From: Candidatus Sysuiplasma acidicola | Lineage (GTDB): Archaea > Thermoplasmatota > Thermoplasmata > Sysuiplasmatales > Sysuiplasmataceae | Length of the DNA: 62,360 bases | NCBI GenBank assembly: GCA_019721035.1 | Contig: JAHEAA010000012.1 | Span: 1 to 62,360, forward strand | Direction of reading: 5' to 3' | Shown: piece by piece, positions 16,395-25,500 of the stretch | Numbering within the stretch: position 1 is the first letter of the stretch | How the letters are laid out: every line of letters begins with the position of its first letter | Program-made: the position numbers and the translations under genes | Notes under the pieces: model-generated | Databases searched by the model: none | What the model saw: only the letters and a program-made list of their open reading frames with translations | Told to the model about the DNA's origin: nothing

Positions 16395-17021
16395 ATGGCT
16401 TACCTGCCGAGTCTGCTGATGTACATCTACGGCTTGTTTTCACCGTGGTCCATGGCCACAGAGATTTCACGCTATGCCGGGTTCAGGCCACAGCCTGAGC
16501 TCATGGCCATAATATTTGCCACGGGCGTCGGTCTCATAATCGCAGGAAGAAGACTCTGGAATGCACTGTTCTTCCTTTACGGAGGCATAGTGGGCTACTT
16601 CATAGCCATTTACGTCTCAGGCATTGTTCCCCAGTTCCATTATGAGTATCTCATGTTTGTTGCACTGCCGCTGCTCTTCGCTGTGCTCTTCTTTTCAAAT
16701 GCAAGACTGCTTGTGTCTGCGGCCATTGCCATAACGGCAGGAAGTGTTGCGATGTCTCTCGTTCATGACTTCGGCACCGCCATTGTGCTGTCCGTAATTG
16801 TATTCGCCGTTGCTTACATCTTCTACAGAATACTGTCCTCGCTGCTGGCCGCACTGCTTGGATCCACACTCCTTCTGCTCTTCTTCATAGAGATGAAGAT
16901 ACCGTATGCGTCGCCGATCATGCTTTCGGTCCTTGCATTCTCCATAGGCATGCTGCTGCGATTTGCCACCGTCAGGATGGAAAACGGCAACAGAAGAGTC
17001 CTGCTGCTCAATTCGAGCTGA
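16395..17021 (+). CDS. Multi-pass membrane protein, unknown
   Basis: The 208-aa protein has about eight hydrophobic segments; the clearest are MAIIFATGVGLIIAG, LFFLYGGIVGYFIAIYVSGIV, FVALPLLFAVLFF, SAAIAITAGSVAMSLV, TAIVLSVIVFAVAYIFYRIL and SPIMLSVLAFSIGMLLRF. It resembles the general plan of TMEM198/DUF4203-type proteins, but I see no decisive motif. It has its own promoter and is convergent with NMD3 (16-bp gap). Confidence 0.65.
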   Translation: MAYLPSLLMYIYGLFSPWSMATEISRYAGFRPQPELMAIIFATGVGLIIAGRRLWNALFFLYGGIVGYFIAIYVSGIVPQFHYEYLMFVALPLLFAVLFFSNARLLVSAAIAITAGSVAMSLVHDFGTAIVLSVIVFAVAYIFYRILSSLLAALLGSTLLLLFFIEMKIPYASPIMLSVLAFSIGMLLRFATVRMENGNRRVLLLNSS

Positions 17022-17037
17022 CTGTCGGTGTTTACGG

Positions 17038-18060
17038 CTATGCGGCGGGAACGCTGAAGAGAAGTTTGCCCACCCTGACTACCAGTACTGTGCTTCCGGC
17101 CCCGTCACTGCCGCCGAATACCGGAATCTTTACTTCCTCCATCGTTTCCGGATCCTTCACGACAATGTATTCTGCAGTCCTGGAAAGAACACGCGCCTCC
17201 TGCTCGAGTTCGATACCGCCGAGATAACGCGCATTTCCAGCCCGTTTACGATCAAGCGTGAACTGTTTGCCCCGACCCAGCGGATCGAGCACGATATAAT
17301 CTGTCGTGTCGCGGACGCGGAAGTATTCACCGCCGTACTCGACATAGTCGCCGCGAAGGAGCATTGGTATCCTCACGAGATGTGTCGTGCGGTACACATC
17401 TCTTCCATCCTTCTGACCGTACAGTTTTCTCGTTGTACGCACATCCGTACCGAAGCGCTGGGCGGCCGTTCTGGCTACGGACGCACCAATCGTGCTTGAA
17501 CTCAGGCTGATGTCAGCGCCGCCCTTAGTGCGTTTGATACCCGATATGAAAAAATCGGATTCCTTCTGCTCGAATTCCTCACAAAGTTTTCGTATGAATT
17601 CAACGACACCGAGTATGACGTCCGCTCTCTCTCTGCCCACTGCCCTGACCTGAATGGTTGATTCGAAATAATGACCGCTCTTCCTGTTGCATGTCGGGCA
17701 GGTGTTGCCCTTGATCATGATGCGCATCTGTTTGCGCTCGGCCTTCTCAACGCCGTTTCTGGAAACGGTCATGGCCACCGTGACATTTGAGTAATGATCT
17801 TCGGGATTCAGGCCAATCACTTCAAACGCCCTGAGGAATGCGCCTGAGGGTAGCCTGGCCGTCCTTCGCAGCTCCGTTGAAATGTGAGGTATCGTGCTTT
17901 CGCGCAACCAGTGAGCACCCTTCTTTATGCGGCCGCATGACGGACAGATTTCGAAGGAAGCAACATCTGGCAGTGTTACGAACGGTTCCTCCTTCGAATA
18001 GCACTCTGCACAGAATACCATTCCCGAGAGTGCGGACTTTCCGCATTTTATGCAGAACAT
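17038..18060 (-). CDS. nmd3: NMD3 family ribosome export/assembly factor homologue
   Basis: The 340-aa protein starts MFCIKCGKSALSGMVFCAEC, and a second zinc-binding pair follows (FEICPSCGRIKKGAHWL), the N-terminal zinc region of NMD3. A further CPTC-N-KSGHYFESTIQVRA stretch and an OB-like C-terminal part with VRIPMLLRGDYVEYGGEYFRV complete the NMD3 pattern. In eukaryotes NMD3 takes 60S subunits to the cytoplasm; archaeal homologues probably act late in 50S assembly. It is a single gene transcribed leftward. Confidence 0.88.
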   Translation of the reverse strand: MFCIKCGKSALSGMVFCAECYSKEEPFVTLPDVASFEICPSCGRIKKGAHWLRESTIPHISTELRRTARLPSGAFLRAFEVIGLNPEDHYSNVTVAMTVSRNGVEKAERKQMRIMIKGNTCPTCNRKSGHYFESTIQVRAVGRERADVILGVVEFIRKLCEEFEQKESDFFISGIKRTKGGADISLSSSTIGASVARTAAQRFGTDVRTTRKLYGQKDGRDVYRTTHLVRIPMLLRGDYVEYGGEYFRVRDTTDYIVLDPLGRGKQFTLDRKRAGNARYLGGIELEQEARVLSRTAEYIVVKDPETMEEVKIPVFGGSDGAGSTVLVVRVGKLLFSVPAA

Positions 18061-18215
18061 ATCAATGCCTTTGTAACACTCTCCACATGATAAATTAACC
18101 TTTTCGGCAGTAGGGCATGATTCATGGTCCGGCCGAAGTTACGCGGCCTGAACGGCATAAGCGACGCAAGAAAAGCTTTTTATCGGCTACGGCCTGTGAA
18201 TAACCTCTTGTTGGT

Positions 18216-18764
18216 ATGAAGAGAAAGGTGGAAGTTGTTCCCTACAATTCAGAGTGGCCGGCCATGTTCAAAGCTGAAAAGGCAAGGATTGTGCCCGTGT
18301 TTGGAGACAGACTACTGAGCATCCACCACATAGGCAGTACATCCGTGCCCGGGCTGGCGGCCAAACCGATAATTGACATGATGCCTGTCGTCAAAGACAT
18401 ACTGGCGGTTGACGAATGCAATTCCGGAATGGAAGGACTGGGCTATACGGCGATGGGCGAGTACGGCATTCCGGGAAGGAGGTTGTTTTCACTGAAAATC
18501 GATGACATTACGAACAAAGTGCATATCCACGTCTTCCAGCATGGAGACCTGAATATCGAACGGCATCTTGCATTCAGAGATTACCTCCGTGCTTTTCCAT
18601 CCATAGCCGATGAATACGCCAGGATCAAGAGAGAACTGGCACAGAGATTCACGTGGGACATCGAAGCATACATGGACGGCAAGAACGGATTTATCAAGGA
18701 GACCGAACGGGAAGCCATAAAATGGTACAGGAAAAAGACGGGGAGCGAAGAGCAGTTGAGTTAA
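18216..18764 (+). CDS. GrpB/UPF0157 family protein
   Basis: The 182-aa protein shows the GrpB pattern: VEVVPYNSEWPAMFKAEK, then HHIGSTSVPGLAAKPIIDMMP (nucleotidyltransferase-like GS and Asp motif), and VHIHVFQHG with ERHLAFRDYLRAFP. The fold belongs to the nucleotidyltransferase superfamily, and the same domain is fused to dephospho-CoA kinase in some bacteria. The substrate is unknown. A TTTTAT element at 18177-18182 is placed for a leader of about 10 nt. Confidence 0.85.
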   Translation: MKRKVEVVPYNSEWPAMFKAEKARIVPVFGDRLLSIHHIGSTSVPGLAAKPIIDMMPVVKDILAVDECNSGMEGLGYTAMGEYGIPGRRLFSLKIDDITNKVHIHVFQHGDLNIERHLAFRDYLRAFPSIADEYARIKRELAQRFTWDIEAYMDGKNGFIKETEREAIKWYRKKTGSEEQLS

Positions 18765-18857
18765 AGAGCGTACATCGATAGTAGCAGTTGAGAATAATTA
18801 ATTAGCACCGCAGCACATCAATAATCAAATACAACATGCCGAATAGTGTTGAGGGAC

Positions 18858-19397
18858 ATGTCACCGGAAACGCCTGACCTGCGCAATAAGGTCGAAGACA
18901 GCAGAGGATTGCTGAAAAAGATACAGCTGATTGTGCCCGGTTTCAGGGGGTACCGACAGCTGGAAGATCTGAGAGAGGCTGACGAGCTTCTGCGCAGGCA
19001 GGTTGTCCAGGTGCTACAGGGCACGGAATCGCTCGTCAAGCAGGCGCGGAGCAATATGGTGAACAATGGAGACTACGGCAATCTGCAGCCTGTTGCGTCG
19101 CTGCTTTCAAAAATGCAATTGCTCGAGGGGGAAATAATGCACGCCGAACAGGGATACTCAGGTTTCTCTCCCGCAGTGAGGGTGAAACAGCAGACACTCG
19201 ATTCACTCTATGATTATGACTATGCTTTTATCGCGGCCGCTAATCAGCTGAAAAGCACGGCGGACGGAAGCGGCCTCTCATCGCTTTCCGGCGACAGCCT
19301 GAATGCTGAACTGGCAAAGCTCTCGGGCATGGTGGACAACATAAGAAACACGCTTTCGAAGAGAATGGAAGCGGTGGAGAACATCAAGGTGGCGTGA
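18858..19397 (+). CDS. Helical protein of an SPFH-associated family (first gene of trio)
   Basis: From the ATG at 18858 the product is 179 aa (an in-frame GTG at 18846 is possible). It is largely helical: VPGFRGYRQLEDLREADELLRRQVVQVL, a central helix pair, HAEQGYSGFSPAVRVKQQTLDSLYDYD, and a C-terminal coiled coil. These two blocks resemble, from memory, a widespread uncharacterised family with PGYKGY..READ and GYxG..LYxYD signatures found beside SPFH/zinc-ribbon genes. The SPFH gene begins 7 bp downstream, so they are one operon. I infer a structural partner role at a membrane. Confidence 0.65.
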   Translation: MSPETPDLRNKVEDSRGLLKKIQLIVPGFRGYRQLEDLREADELLRRQVVQVLQGTESLVKQARSNMVNNGDYGNLQPVASLLSKMQLLEGEIMHAEQGYSGFSPAVRVKQQTLDSLYDYDYAFIAAANQLKSTADGSGLSSLSGDSLNAELAKLSGMVDNIRNTLSKRMEAVENIKVA

Positions 19398-19404
19398 TAC
19401 AGAT

Positions 19405-20553
19405 ATGTTTGGCAGAAAATCCAAGGAAATACCCTATTCCGGCGGCAGCGTAGCAGGCTCAATAACAATTGCCTGGGAGACGCAGTTCAAGCAGGACAAC
19501 GTGATGTGGAAGGTACCGCGCCTGATTAGGCTGAACGACAACATAGTCGTCAGGGAGGATGAGATAGCTGTGTTCTTCAGGGACGGCAAGGTGCTTACTT
19601 ATTTCGACCAGCCGGACAGGTATGCCCTGACAGACTTCAATGCTCCCATTGTGGGAAAACTGCTGAAGTTCTTTTCGGGAGTCCAGCAGCAGGCTGAGGT
19701 CTATTATGTTCAGAAGAGATTCTTTGACGGCAAGTTTGGAAGCACCGAACCGTACGAGTTCACAGACCAGCTCTTCGGTGTAGTGAGCCTGAGAGTGTTC
19801 GGAGAATACAGATGGCGCGTGTCCAATCCTGAGAATTTCATAAATCAGTTCGTCGGCACTTTCAATGAAGAGACGATGGACCAGGTCGAGAGCAGGCTGC
19901 GCGACCAGATGGTTGTGCTGCTTTATTCCGCAATAGGCAAGATGAAGGACAAGGGCCTGAAGATAACCGATCTTGCATCAAACCTGACAAACATAGAGCA
20001 GATAGTGCTCGCGACATCGCCTGACCATTTCCAGCAGTACGGCATTGAAATAAACAAGGTGCCCGGCCTGACGATTAATCTGCCTGACTCGGTTCAGAAA
20101 GCCATCGATACCAGGTCAGAGATGTCTGTCCTTGGAGTGAACTATATGCAGTACCAGGCCGGACAGGCAATGGTGGATGCATCGAAGAATCCGTCCGGAT
20201 TTGCTGGACTCGGGGCGGGCATGGGCGTAGGCATCGGTGCAGGCGCGGGCATGGGTTATGCGATGTCCGGCCAGATGATGGGCGCTATGCAGCCGTCCAG
20301 GCAGTGCCCGAAGTGCGGCTCGCTCATAACGACAGCGACAAACTTCTGCCCTAACTGCGGCGCTCAACTGACGCAGCAGAGTCAGCAGCAGACGGTCAAG
20401 TGCCCCAAGTGCGGTAAAGATGTTCCTGCCGGAGTGAAATTCTGTCCCGATTGTGGCGCCGAAATGAGCGCTCCGCTGCCGAAGTGCGGCAGCTGCGGCT
20501 TCCAGCTTACTTCTGCGGCTAAATTCTGCCCCAACTGCGGCAAACCAATCTGA
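19405..20553 (+). CDS. SPFH-domain protein with triple C-terminal zinc ribbons (YdjI-like)
   Basis: The 382-aa protein has an SPFH (stomatin/flotillin-like) domain over about residues 10-235 (ITIAWETQF, VREDEIAVFFRDGKV, YRWRVSNPENFINQF, DQVESRLRDQMVVLLYSAIG, GIEINKVPGLTINLP). A Gly/Met-rich linker follows (265-300), then three zinc ribbons of the CPKCG...FCPNCG type. This is the layout of Bacillus YdjI, which helps place a PspA-type membrane-stress protein. No transmembrane helix is present, so membrane contact would be peripheral. It is the middle gene of a trio with 7- and 6-bp gaps. Confidence 0.85.
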   Translation: MFGRKSKEIPYSGGSVAGSITIAWETQFKQDNVMWKVPRLIRLNDNIVVREDEIAVFFRDGKVLTYFDQPDRYALTDFNAPIVGKLLKFFSGVQQQAEVYYVQKRFFDGKFGSTEPYEFTDQLFGVVSLRVFGEYRWRVSNPENFINQFVGTFNEETMDQVESRLRDQMVVLLYSAIGKMKDKGLKITDLASNLTNIEQIVLATSPDHFQQYGIEINKVPGLTINLPDSVQKAIDTRSEMSVLGVNYMQYQAGQAMVDASKNPSGFAGLGAGMGVGIGAGAGMGYAMSGQMMGAMQPSRQCPKCGSLITTATNFCPNCGAQLTQQSQQQTVKCPKCGKDVPAGVKFCPDCGAEMSAPLPKCGSCGFQLTSAAKFCPNCGKPI

Positions 20554-20559
20554 GGTGTC

Positions 20560-21612
20560 ATGATGTTCTGTTACAAGTGTGGTGCACAGCTTCCGGACGA
20601 TGCAAGATTCTGTTACAAATGCGGCGCACAGCTGGGAGGGCAGGCAGGACAGGCAGGCGCACCGTCCCAGCCGGCCGCCACCGCTGCCCCATCTCCGGCC
20701 GGTTCGGCGACCATTGCGGGACCGCAGGTCACCGAGATGAAGTGTCCGGGATGCGGCGCGCCAATCAAACCGCAATTCGGTGAGATGGTTGTGACATGCG
20801 ATTACTGCGGGTCCAGCATCAGTCTTTCGGCAGACGGCTGGCGCGGTGTGGACAAGCATACGATGCTGCCGCTGAAGTACGGAACGAAGGAAAGCGCGCT
20901 CTCACTCCTGGGCAGTATCATGGACAGGGGGTTGCTGAGAAAGCATCTGCAGGAAGAGTCGGTGAATGAGGAGATGACGCTCAGCGTCGTACCGTACTGG
21001 ATCGTCCCCGTGTCGGCCAGGACCTCTTACACTGCTGTGGACGCTGCGGCCGAAGTCGGGAGCATAGCTACCACCGCCGCTCTTTTCGGCCTGATGGGCG
21101 GAGCGTTTGGCGGATTTGGCGGAGGAGGAAGAAACTCGGGTTTCGGCACTGGCATGATGGAAGGGGCGATGTTTGGCGGCATGGCGATGGGAGGCATGGG
21201 CGGCGGAAGAAATACTGTAAGGGCTTACTCCCTGGACGGGAATTACCAGTTCCCAGTCATTGCAATGAAGGCTCTTGCTGAGTATCAGCCGCAGGACTAC
21301 ACGTTTGCGCTGCAGCAGAGGGCGCCGTTTACAACTTCTTCGATACCCAAGTTTGCCAAAGTACTGAACGGCGATGTAGGTGAGGACGCTGCGAAGAACA
21401 ATGCGAAGACCGGTGTGGACCAGCTGCAGTCAATGAAGGCGCACAAGCAGCATCACATGGTTCAGAAGATCAGCACGCAGACTGATGTTTCAGACCCCGA
21501 ACTGATGCATGTTCCTGTCTGGTTTGCCAGATACAACCACAAGGGGAAGAAGATCGTTGTGGTGCTTGATGCTAACTCCGGCGGCGTGATAAACAGCATC
21601 GGACTCGACTGA
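20560..21612 (+). CDS. Double zinc-ribbon protein with glycine-rich hydrophobic segment (YdjG/TFIIB-ribbon-like)
   Basis: The 350-aa protein opens with a CYKCGAQLPDDARFCYKCGAQ ribbon, a Pro/Ala linker, and a second ribbon (MKCPGCGAPIKPQF / VTCDYCGSS). These are followed by a globular part (WIVPVSARTSY), a Gly-rich hydrophobic stretch (about residues 175-215) and a C-terminal domain ending VVVLDANSGGVINSIGLD. The double ribbon suggests it pairs with the SPFH protein's ribbons; Bacillus has the YdjG/YdjI analogue. A GAGGTG site precedes the ATG. The exact role is unknown. Confidence 0.7.
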   Translation: MMFCYKCGAQLPDDARFCYKCGAQLGGQAGQAGAPSQPAATAAPSPAGSATIAGPQVTEMKCPGCGAPIKPQFGEMVVTCDYCGSSISLSADGWRGVDKHTMLPLKYGTKESALSLLGSIMDRGLLRKHLQEESVNEEMTLSVVPYWIVPVSARTSYTAVDAAAEVGSIATTAALFGLMGGAFGGFGGGGRNSGFGTGMMEGAMFGGMAMGGMGGGRNTVRAYSLDGNYQFPVIAMKALAEYQPQDYTFALQQRAPFTTSSIPKFAKVLNGDVGEDAAKNNAKTGVDQLQSMKAHKQHHMVQKISTQTDVSDPELMHVPVWFARYNHKGKKIVVVLDANSGGVINSIGLD

Positions 21613-21624
21613 TAGCGGTGGCCG

Positions 21625-22803
21625 TCACTTCTTCCATGTGCCGCCAATGACCCATACAGGTTCGTCAGGATTGAAGTACTCCTGCCCCTCGACGCGCAGA
21701 GATTCCAGCAGCTTCTCGTTGACTGTGACACCGAGCCCCGGCTTGTTGCTTACCCGGAAGTGCCCGTTTTCCACCGGCGTCGCATCACCTATGAGTTCCC
21801 TCTTCCAGGCAGGGAAGAAATCATAAAATGACTCCTGTATGAGAAAATTCGGTATTGACGCGTCGAGCTGTATTGTCACTGCATTCTGGATAGGGCCGAA
21901 TGCATTGTGGAACGCCATCTCGATGCCGTACCCCTCTGCAATGGCGGCCATCTTCCTTGCTTCCGTTACACCGCCTATGTTTGTAATGTCCGCCTGGAAG
22001 AAATCGAGCAGATGACGCTGTGCAAGCGAAATGAAATGCTGCTTCGACAGGACTCTCTCTCCAAGTGCCACCCTGACGTCCGTGTGCATCCTGTACTTCT
22101 TCAGTCCCTCCATGTTTTCAGGATGAACAGGCTCTTCCGCGAACAGCGGATTGAACGGCTCCAGTGCCTTCGCTATCCTAATGGCGGAATTAGGATTGAA
22201 ACGTCCGTGGTGCTCAATCATAAGATCGACCTTGTCTCCGGCGGCGTCCCTGACCGCCTCGAGTCGTGCCACGGCCATGCGTATCCCCTCTTCATCTATC
22301 CAGTCGAAATATGGTCCGAATATGTCGAATTTCAAACCCGTATATCCGCGCTTTACCGTCTGCTTTGTACTCTTCTTCCAGTCCTCCGGCGTAACACAGT
22401 TGCTGTACCATCCGTTGGCGTACACGCGCACTTTGTCCCTGAACTTCCCGCCGGTGAGTCTGTGAATAGGGGCTCCGAGGCTCTTTCCGATTATGTCCCA
22501 GCATGCGATATCAAATGCACTCAATGCGGTGGTGCTCTCGAATGATTCGGGCAGATAGAAGTCGTTTCTGTACCAGTCCCATCTGTTGCGCTCGACATCG
22601 AACGGATCCCTTCCCTTGTAGAGCCTGCCGACTTCTTTCAGAGAGGCTACAACCGGCTGGACACGGAGCGTAGGCACCGCTTCGCCGTAACCTACGATGC
22701 CGTCGGATGTGGTGAGCTTGAGTATTATTGCCGAGGATGCCCAAGTCTGTCCCCTGGCGACTTCCTTTCCCAGCTGATATATTTCGAAATCGGTTATTCG
22801 CAT
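21625..22803 (-). CDS. Enolase-superfamily sugar-acid dehydratase (gluconate/galactonate type)
   Basis: The 392-aa protein belongs to the mandelate racemase/muconate lactonising subgroup. The capping domain (VGYGEAVPT) is followed by a barrel with the catalytic KxD motif (GLKFDIFGPY), a first metal-ligand strand (LMIEHHGRFN), the second and third ligands (AEEPV and LGERV), and AFHNAFGPIQNAV at the general-base end. Gluconate/galactonate dehydratases of Thermoplasma and Sulfolobus use this scaffold in the non-phosphorylated Entner-Doudoroff path. Xylonate or other acid-sugar substrates remain possible. It stands alone, convergent with the zinc-ribbon gene. Confidence 0.8.
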   Translation of the reverse strand: MRITDFEIYQLGKEVARGQTWASSAIILKLTTSDGIVGYGEAVPTLRVQPVVASLKEVGRLYKGRDPFDVERNRWDWYRNDFYLPESFESTTALSAFDIACWDIIGKSLGAPIHRLTGGKFRDKVRVYANGWYSNCVTPEDWKKSTKQTVKRGYTGLKFDIFGPYFDWIDEEGIRMAVARLEAVRDAAGDKVDLMIEHHGRFNPNSAIRIAKALEPFNPLFAEEPVHPENMEGLKKYRMHTDVRVALGERVLSKQHFISLAQRHLLDFFQADITNIGGVTEARKMAAIAEGYGIEMAFHNAFGPIQNAVTIQLDASIPNFLIQESFYDFFPAWKRELIGDATPVENGHFRVSNKPGLGVTVNEKLLESLRVEGQEYFNPDEPVWVIGGTWKK

Positions 22804-22982
22804 AGACCAACATGGGCTGCTGATAATAAAGTATTACGGAATACATGTATCTGCGCAATTTAAACACGGGCGCTGATTGAGTTTTATGAGTACATTTCAA
22901 TACGAATGGGACTCAGGAACGCGTGCCGCATTCGTTTGTTTTGCACATTCACGTTTTTGGTTATGAGCCGCATGATGCCTGC

Positions 22983-24026
22983 TCACTCATACAGACCCGA
23001 TTCAGAGCTGCGTGTTTCGCGGAGTATGCTCAGTATGTCCCGGAGTATTGCCTGAGCGGTGCTGTCTCCTCCCGCCCCCTGGCCGGTGAGCGTGACGGGA
23101 CCCGCCTGTTCCGTGTCGTAAGTGAGCGCATTGAGAGAGCCTTTCACATTGAGGACATCGTCTCTGCGTATCTGTTCCGGCCTGACAATCGCCCGATCGC
23201 CGAAAGACCCTATGAGCCTGATGACATTGCTGTGTTTTCCGGCGGCAATCACATCCTCACTGGTGATACCGGAGATGCCAGTAATATCGACATCGCCGAG
23301 TGTGATGTGTCTGCCCATGATCCAGTTTACCAGTATCACCAGCTTTGCCGCCGTGTCGAATCCGGAGATATCGTTAGACGGATCTGTTTCAGCGTAACCC
23401 AACTCAGTCGCCTCGGCCAGCGACGACTGCATCGATTTGCCCGCCTCCATGCTGTTGAGCACAAAATTGGTTGTGCCGTTGAGGACTCCCCTCAGTGCCT
23501 TGACCCGCTGAGGATAAAGACAATCCCTTCCGAAGTCAAGAAACGGCGTTCCTCCGCCAACCGTCGCGCCGAATCTCAGACAGGTGCCGTGATTGCGTGA
23601 AAGTTCCAGCAATTCGGTCATGTGCAGTGCCATTGCGCCCTTGCTTGCCGTGACATAATGTCTGCGCCTTTCTGCTGCGGCACGGATGCAGGAAGTGGTG
23701 GGCTCACCGTCCGAATAGTTCGTGGGTGTGCAATCGATTACCAGTTCCGCATCGCAGCTTCTGACGAGCTCCAGCGAAGTTCCGCCGGGCAGATAGCCTT
23801 TCAGTGAACAGAGTCCATCAGCGCGTTTTGCGCTTATGACGTCATGAACGGCGAGACCGCGTTCCGGAAGCAGATATCCGCTGGAGTCGGCGGCTCCGGC
23901 AAATTCAAGCACTCCGGGCTTCAGTCTGCCCGCCTCCTCCTGATGATGCAGGAGCGAGAGCAGCGACATGCCAACTTCACCTAAACCAAGTAAAACAAAT
24001 TTCAGCGGGAACACCCCTCTATTCAA
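22983..24026 (-). CDS. hom: Homoserine dehydrogenase
   Basis: The 347-aa protein begins with a Rossmann motif (KFVLLGLGEVGMSLL) and contains CTPTNYSDGEPTTSC, the ASKGAMA segment, and the family LRGVLNGTTNFVLNSM...AETDPSNDISGFDTAAKLVIL with the catalytic Lys/Asp region. There is no aspartokinase domain or C-terminal ACT domain. It reduces aspartate semialdehyde to homoserine for threonine and methionine. The start is TTG within a TTGA overlap with the thrC stop, so it is translated from the thrC transcript. Confidence 0.92.
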   Translation of the reverse strand: MNRGVFPLKFVLLGLGEVGMSLLSLLHHQEEAGRLKPGVLEFAGAADSSGYLLPERGLAVHDVISAKRADGLCSLKGYLPGGTSLELVRSCDAELVIDCTPTNYSDGEPTTSCIRAAAERRRHYVTASKGAMALHMTELLELSRNHGTCLRFGATVGGGTPFLDFGRDCLYPQRVKALRGVLNGTTNFVLNSMEAGKSMQSSLAEATELGYAETDPSNDISGFDTAAKLVILVNWIMGRHITLGDVDITGISGITSEDVIAAGKHSNVIRLIGSFGDRAIVRPEQIRRDDVLNVKGSLNALTYDTEQAGPVTLTGQGAGGDSTAQAILRDILSILRETRSSESGLYE

Positions 24027-25255
24027 ATCGTTCCGATCAATGCGGAAATCTCTTCAATCGTCGAGACCGGAGATGTTGTGAACTCGGTGTCTGCATCTAC
24101 GTCCTTGAGACCGTTTCCGGTTGCCACACAAACGACGGTCTCGCCTTTCCTGATCAGACCCTTAGAAGCGACTTTTCTCACTGCAGCTATGGTGGATGCG
24201 CTTGCAAGCTCTATCAGCATTCCTTCTTGCTCTGACAGAAGCTTTCTGGCACTCCTGATTTCGTTATCGGTAACAGAAACGGCCGCGCCACCCGATTCTC
24301 TGATGGCGGCCAGTGCCCTCTTCCAGTTTGCGGGCCTGCCAATTCTTATGGCTGTGGCATCGGTCTCCGGCTCTTTGACGAATTCCACGGTTTCGCTCTG
24401 TTCGGCAAATGCGCGGACTATAGGGGAGGCACCTTCCGCCTGCACACCGATCATCTTGGGCAGCGACGAAATAACGCCCATCCGTCTGAACTCGTTGAAT
24501 CCTTTCCAGTAGGATGTTATGTTACCTCCGTTTCCCACAGGAATGACGAGCCAGTCCGGTGCGGATGAGAGCTGATCGCATACCTCAAAAGCGCCGGTCT
24601 TCTGCCCCTCGATCCGGAAAGGATTGATTGAATTCATTATCGCAACGCCCTCTATGCCGGAGGACTGTCTTACAAGCGACAGTGCCCTGTCGAAATTTCC
24701 GTTGATCTCGGCAATGGTTGCTCCGTAGGCGGCACACTGTTTCAGTTTGGCCTTCGCGACCTTGCCTCTGGGCACCAGGACTATTGAGCCGATATCGGCC
24801 TTGGCGCAGTATGCTGCCATTGATGAAGCAGTATTGCCTGTGGAAGCACAGATGGCCACTTTTACGTCGTGTGCCTTTGCGGCAGTAAGCGCGACACTCA
24901 TACCGCGATCCTTGAACGATCCGGTCGGATTTTTCCCCTCGTTCTTTATGAAAAGTTCCTCGACTCCGGTGACTTCGGCCATTCCGTCCGCGTAGTGAAG
25001 CGGTGTGCCGCCTTCAGAAAGTGACACGATGTCCCTGTCCTCAATCTGCGGCAGCATTGCGGCATAACGCCACATGGTAAAATCCTGAGGAGGTGGAAGA
25101 AGGCTTCCCGCACTGATGCGGCTCTCGGCGACCCAATCGATGAGGTCCCCGCATGAGGGGCATCTCAGCTCAGGCATGGCATCCGTATCGAAATCAGCGG
25201 AGCAACCGATGCACCTGAACTTCACCCTATCACCTGGACCAGTCAGCTGAACCAT
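24023..25255 (-). CDS. thrC: Threonine synthase
   Basis: The 410-aa fold type II PLP enzyme starts with a small zinc-ribbon-like piece (FRCIGCSADFDTDAMPELRCPSCG), as several archaeal threonine synthases do. It continues with the PLP lysine motif NPTGSFKDRGM, CASTGNTASSMAAYCAKA, and the phosphate-binding glycine loop PVGNGGN. It converts O-phosphohomoserine to threonine. It is first of a two-gene unit, overlapping hom by 4 bp. A homoserine kinase is not in this window. Confidence 0.93.
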   Translation of the reverse strand: MVQLTGPGDRVKFRCIGCSADFDTDAMPELRCPSCGDLIDWVAESRISAGSLLPPPQDFTMWRYAAMLPQIEDRDIVSLSEGGTPLHYADGMAEVTGVEELFIKNEGKNPTGSFKDRGMSVALTAAKAHDVKVAICASTGNTASSMAAYCAKADIGSIVLVPRGKVAKAKLKQCAAYGATIAEINGNFDRALSLVRQSSGIEGVAIMNSINPFRIEGQKTGAFEVCDQLSSAPDWLVIPVGNGGNITSYWKGFNEFRRMGVISSLPKMIGVQAEGASPIVRAFAEQSETVEFVKEPETDATAIRIGRPANWKRALAAIRESGGAAVSVTDNEIRSARKLLSEQEGMLIELASASTIAAVRKVASKGLIRKGETVVCVATGNGLKDVDADTEFTTSPVSTIEEISALIGTI

Positions 25256-25500
25256 TTCAGGTTTTTAATGATTGGTAGTGCGGGACAGGCAAGTGCGGTG
25301 TGGAGAAGGACACTGCCTATTTCGCTAAGCGGAGGACGGAGATGCACACATTGCACGTAAGAATCATCGCAATGTCTAATTCACTCCTCGGAAGCTGTGT
25401 CAATCCGTACGGCATGACTCCCGGAATGGAAAAATGAAAAAATCAGCCTGGTTGAAATATTAATAATCAGTGTGCATTCAGTGTAAAAGGGTGTGTCTCA

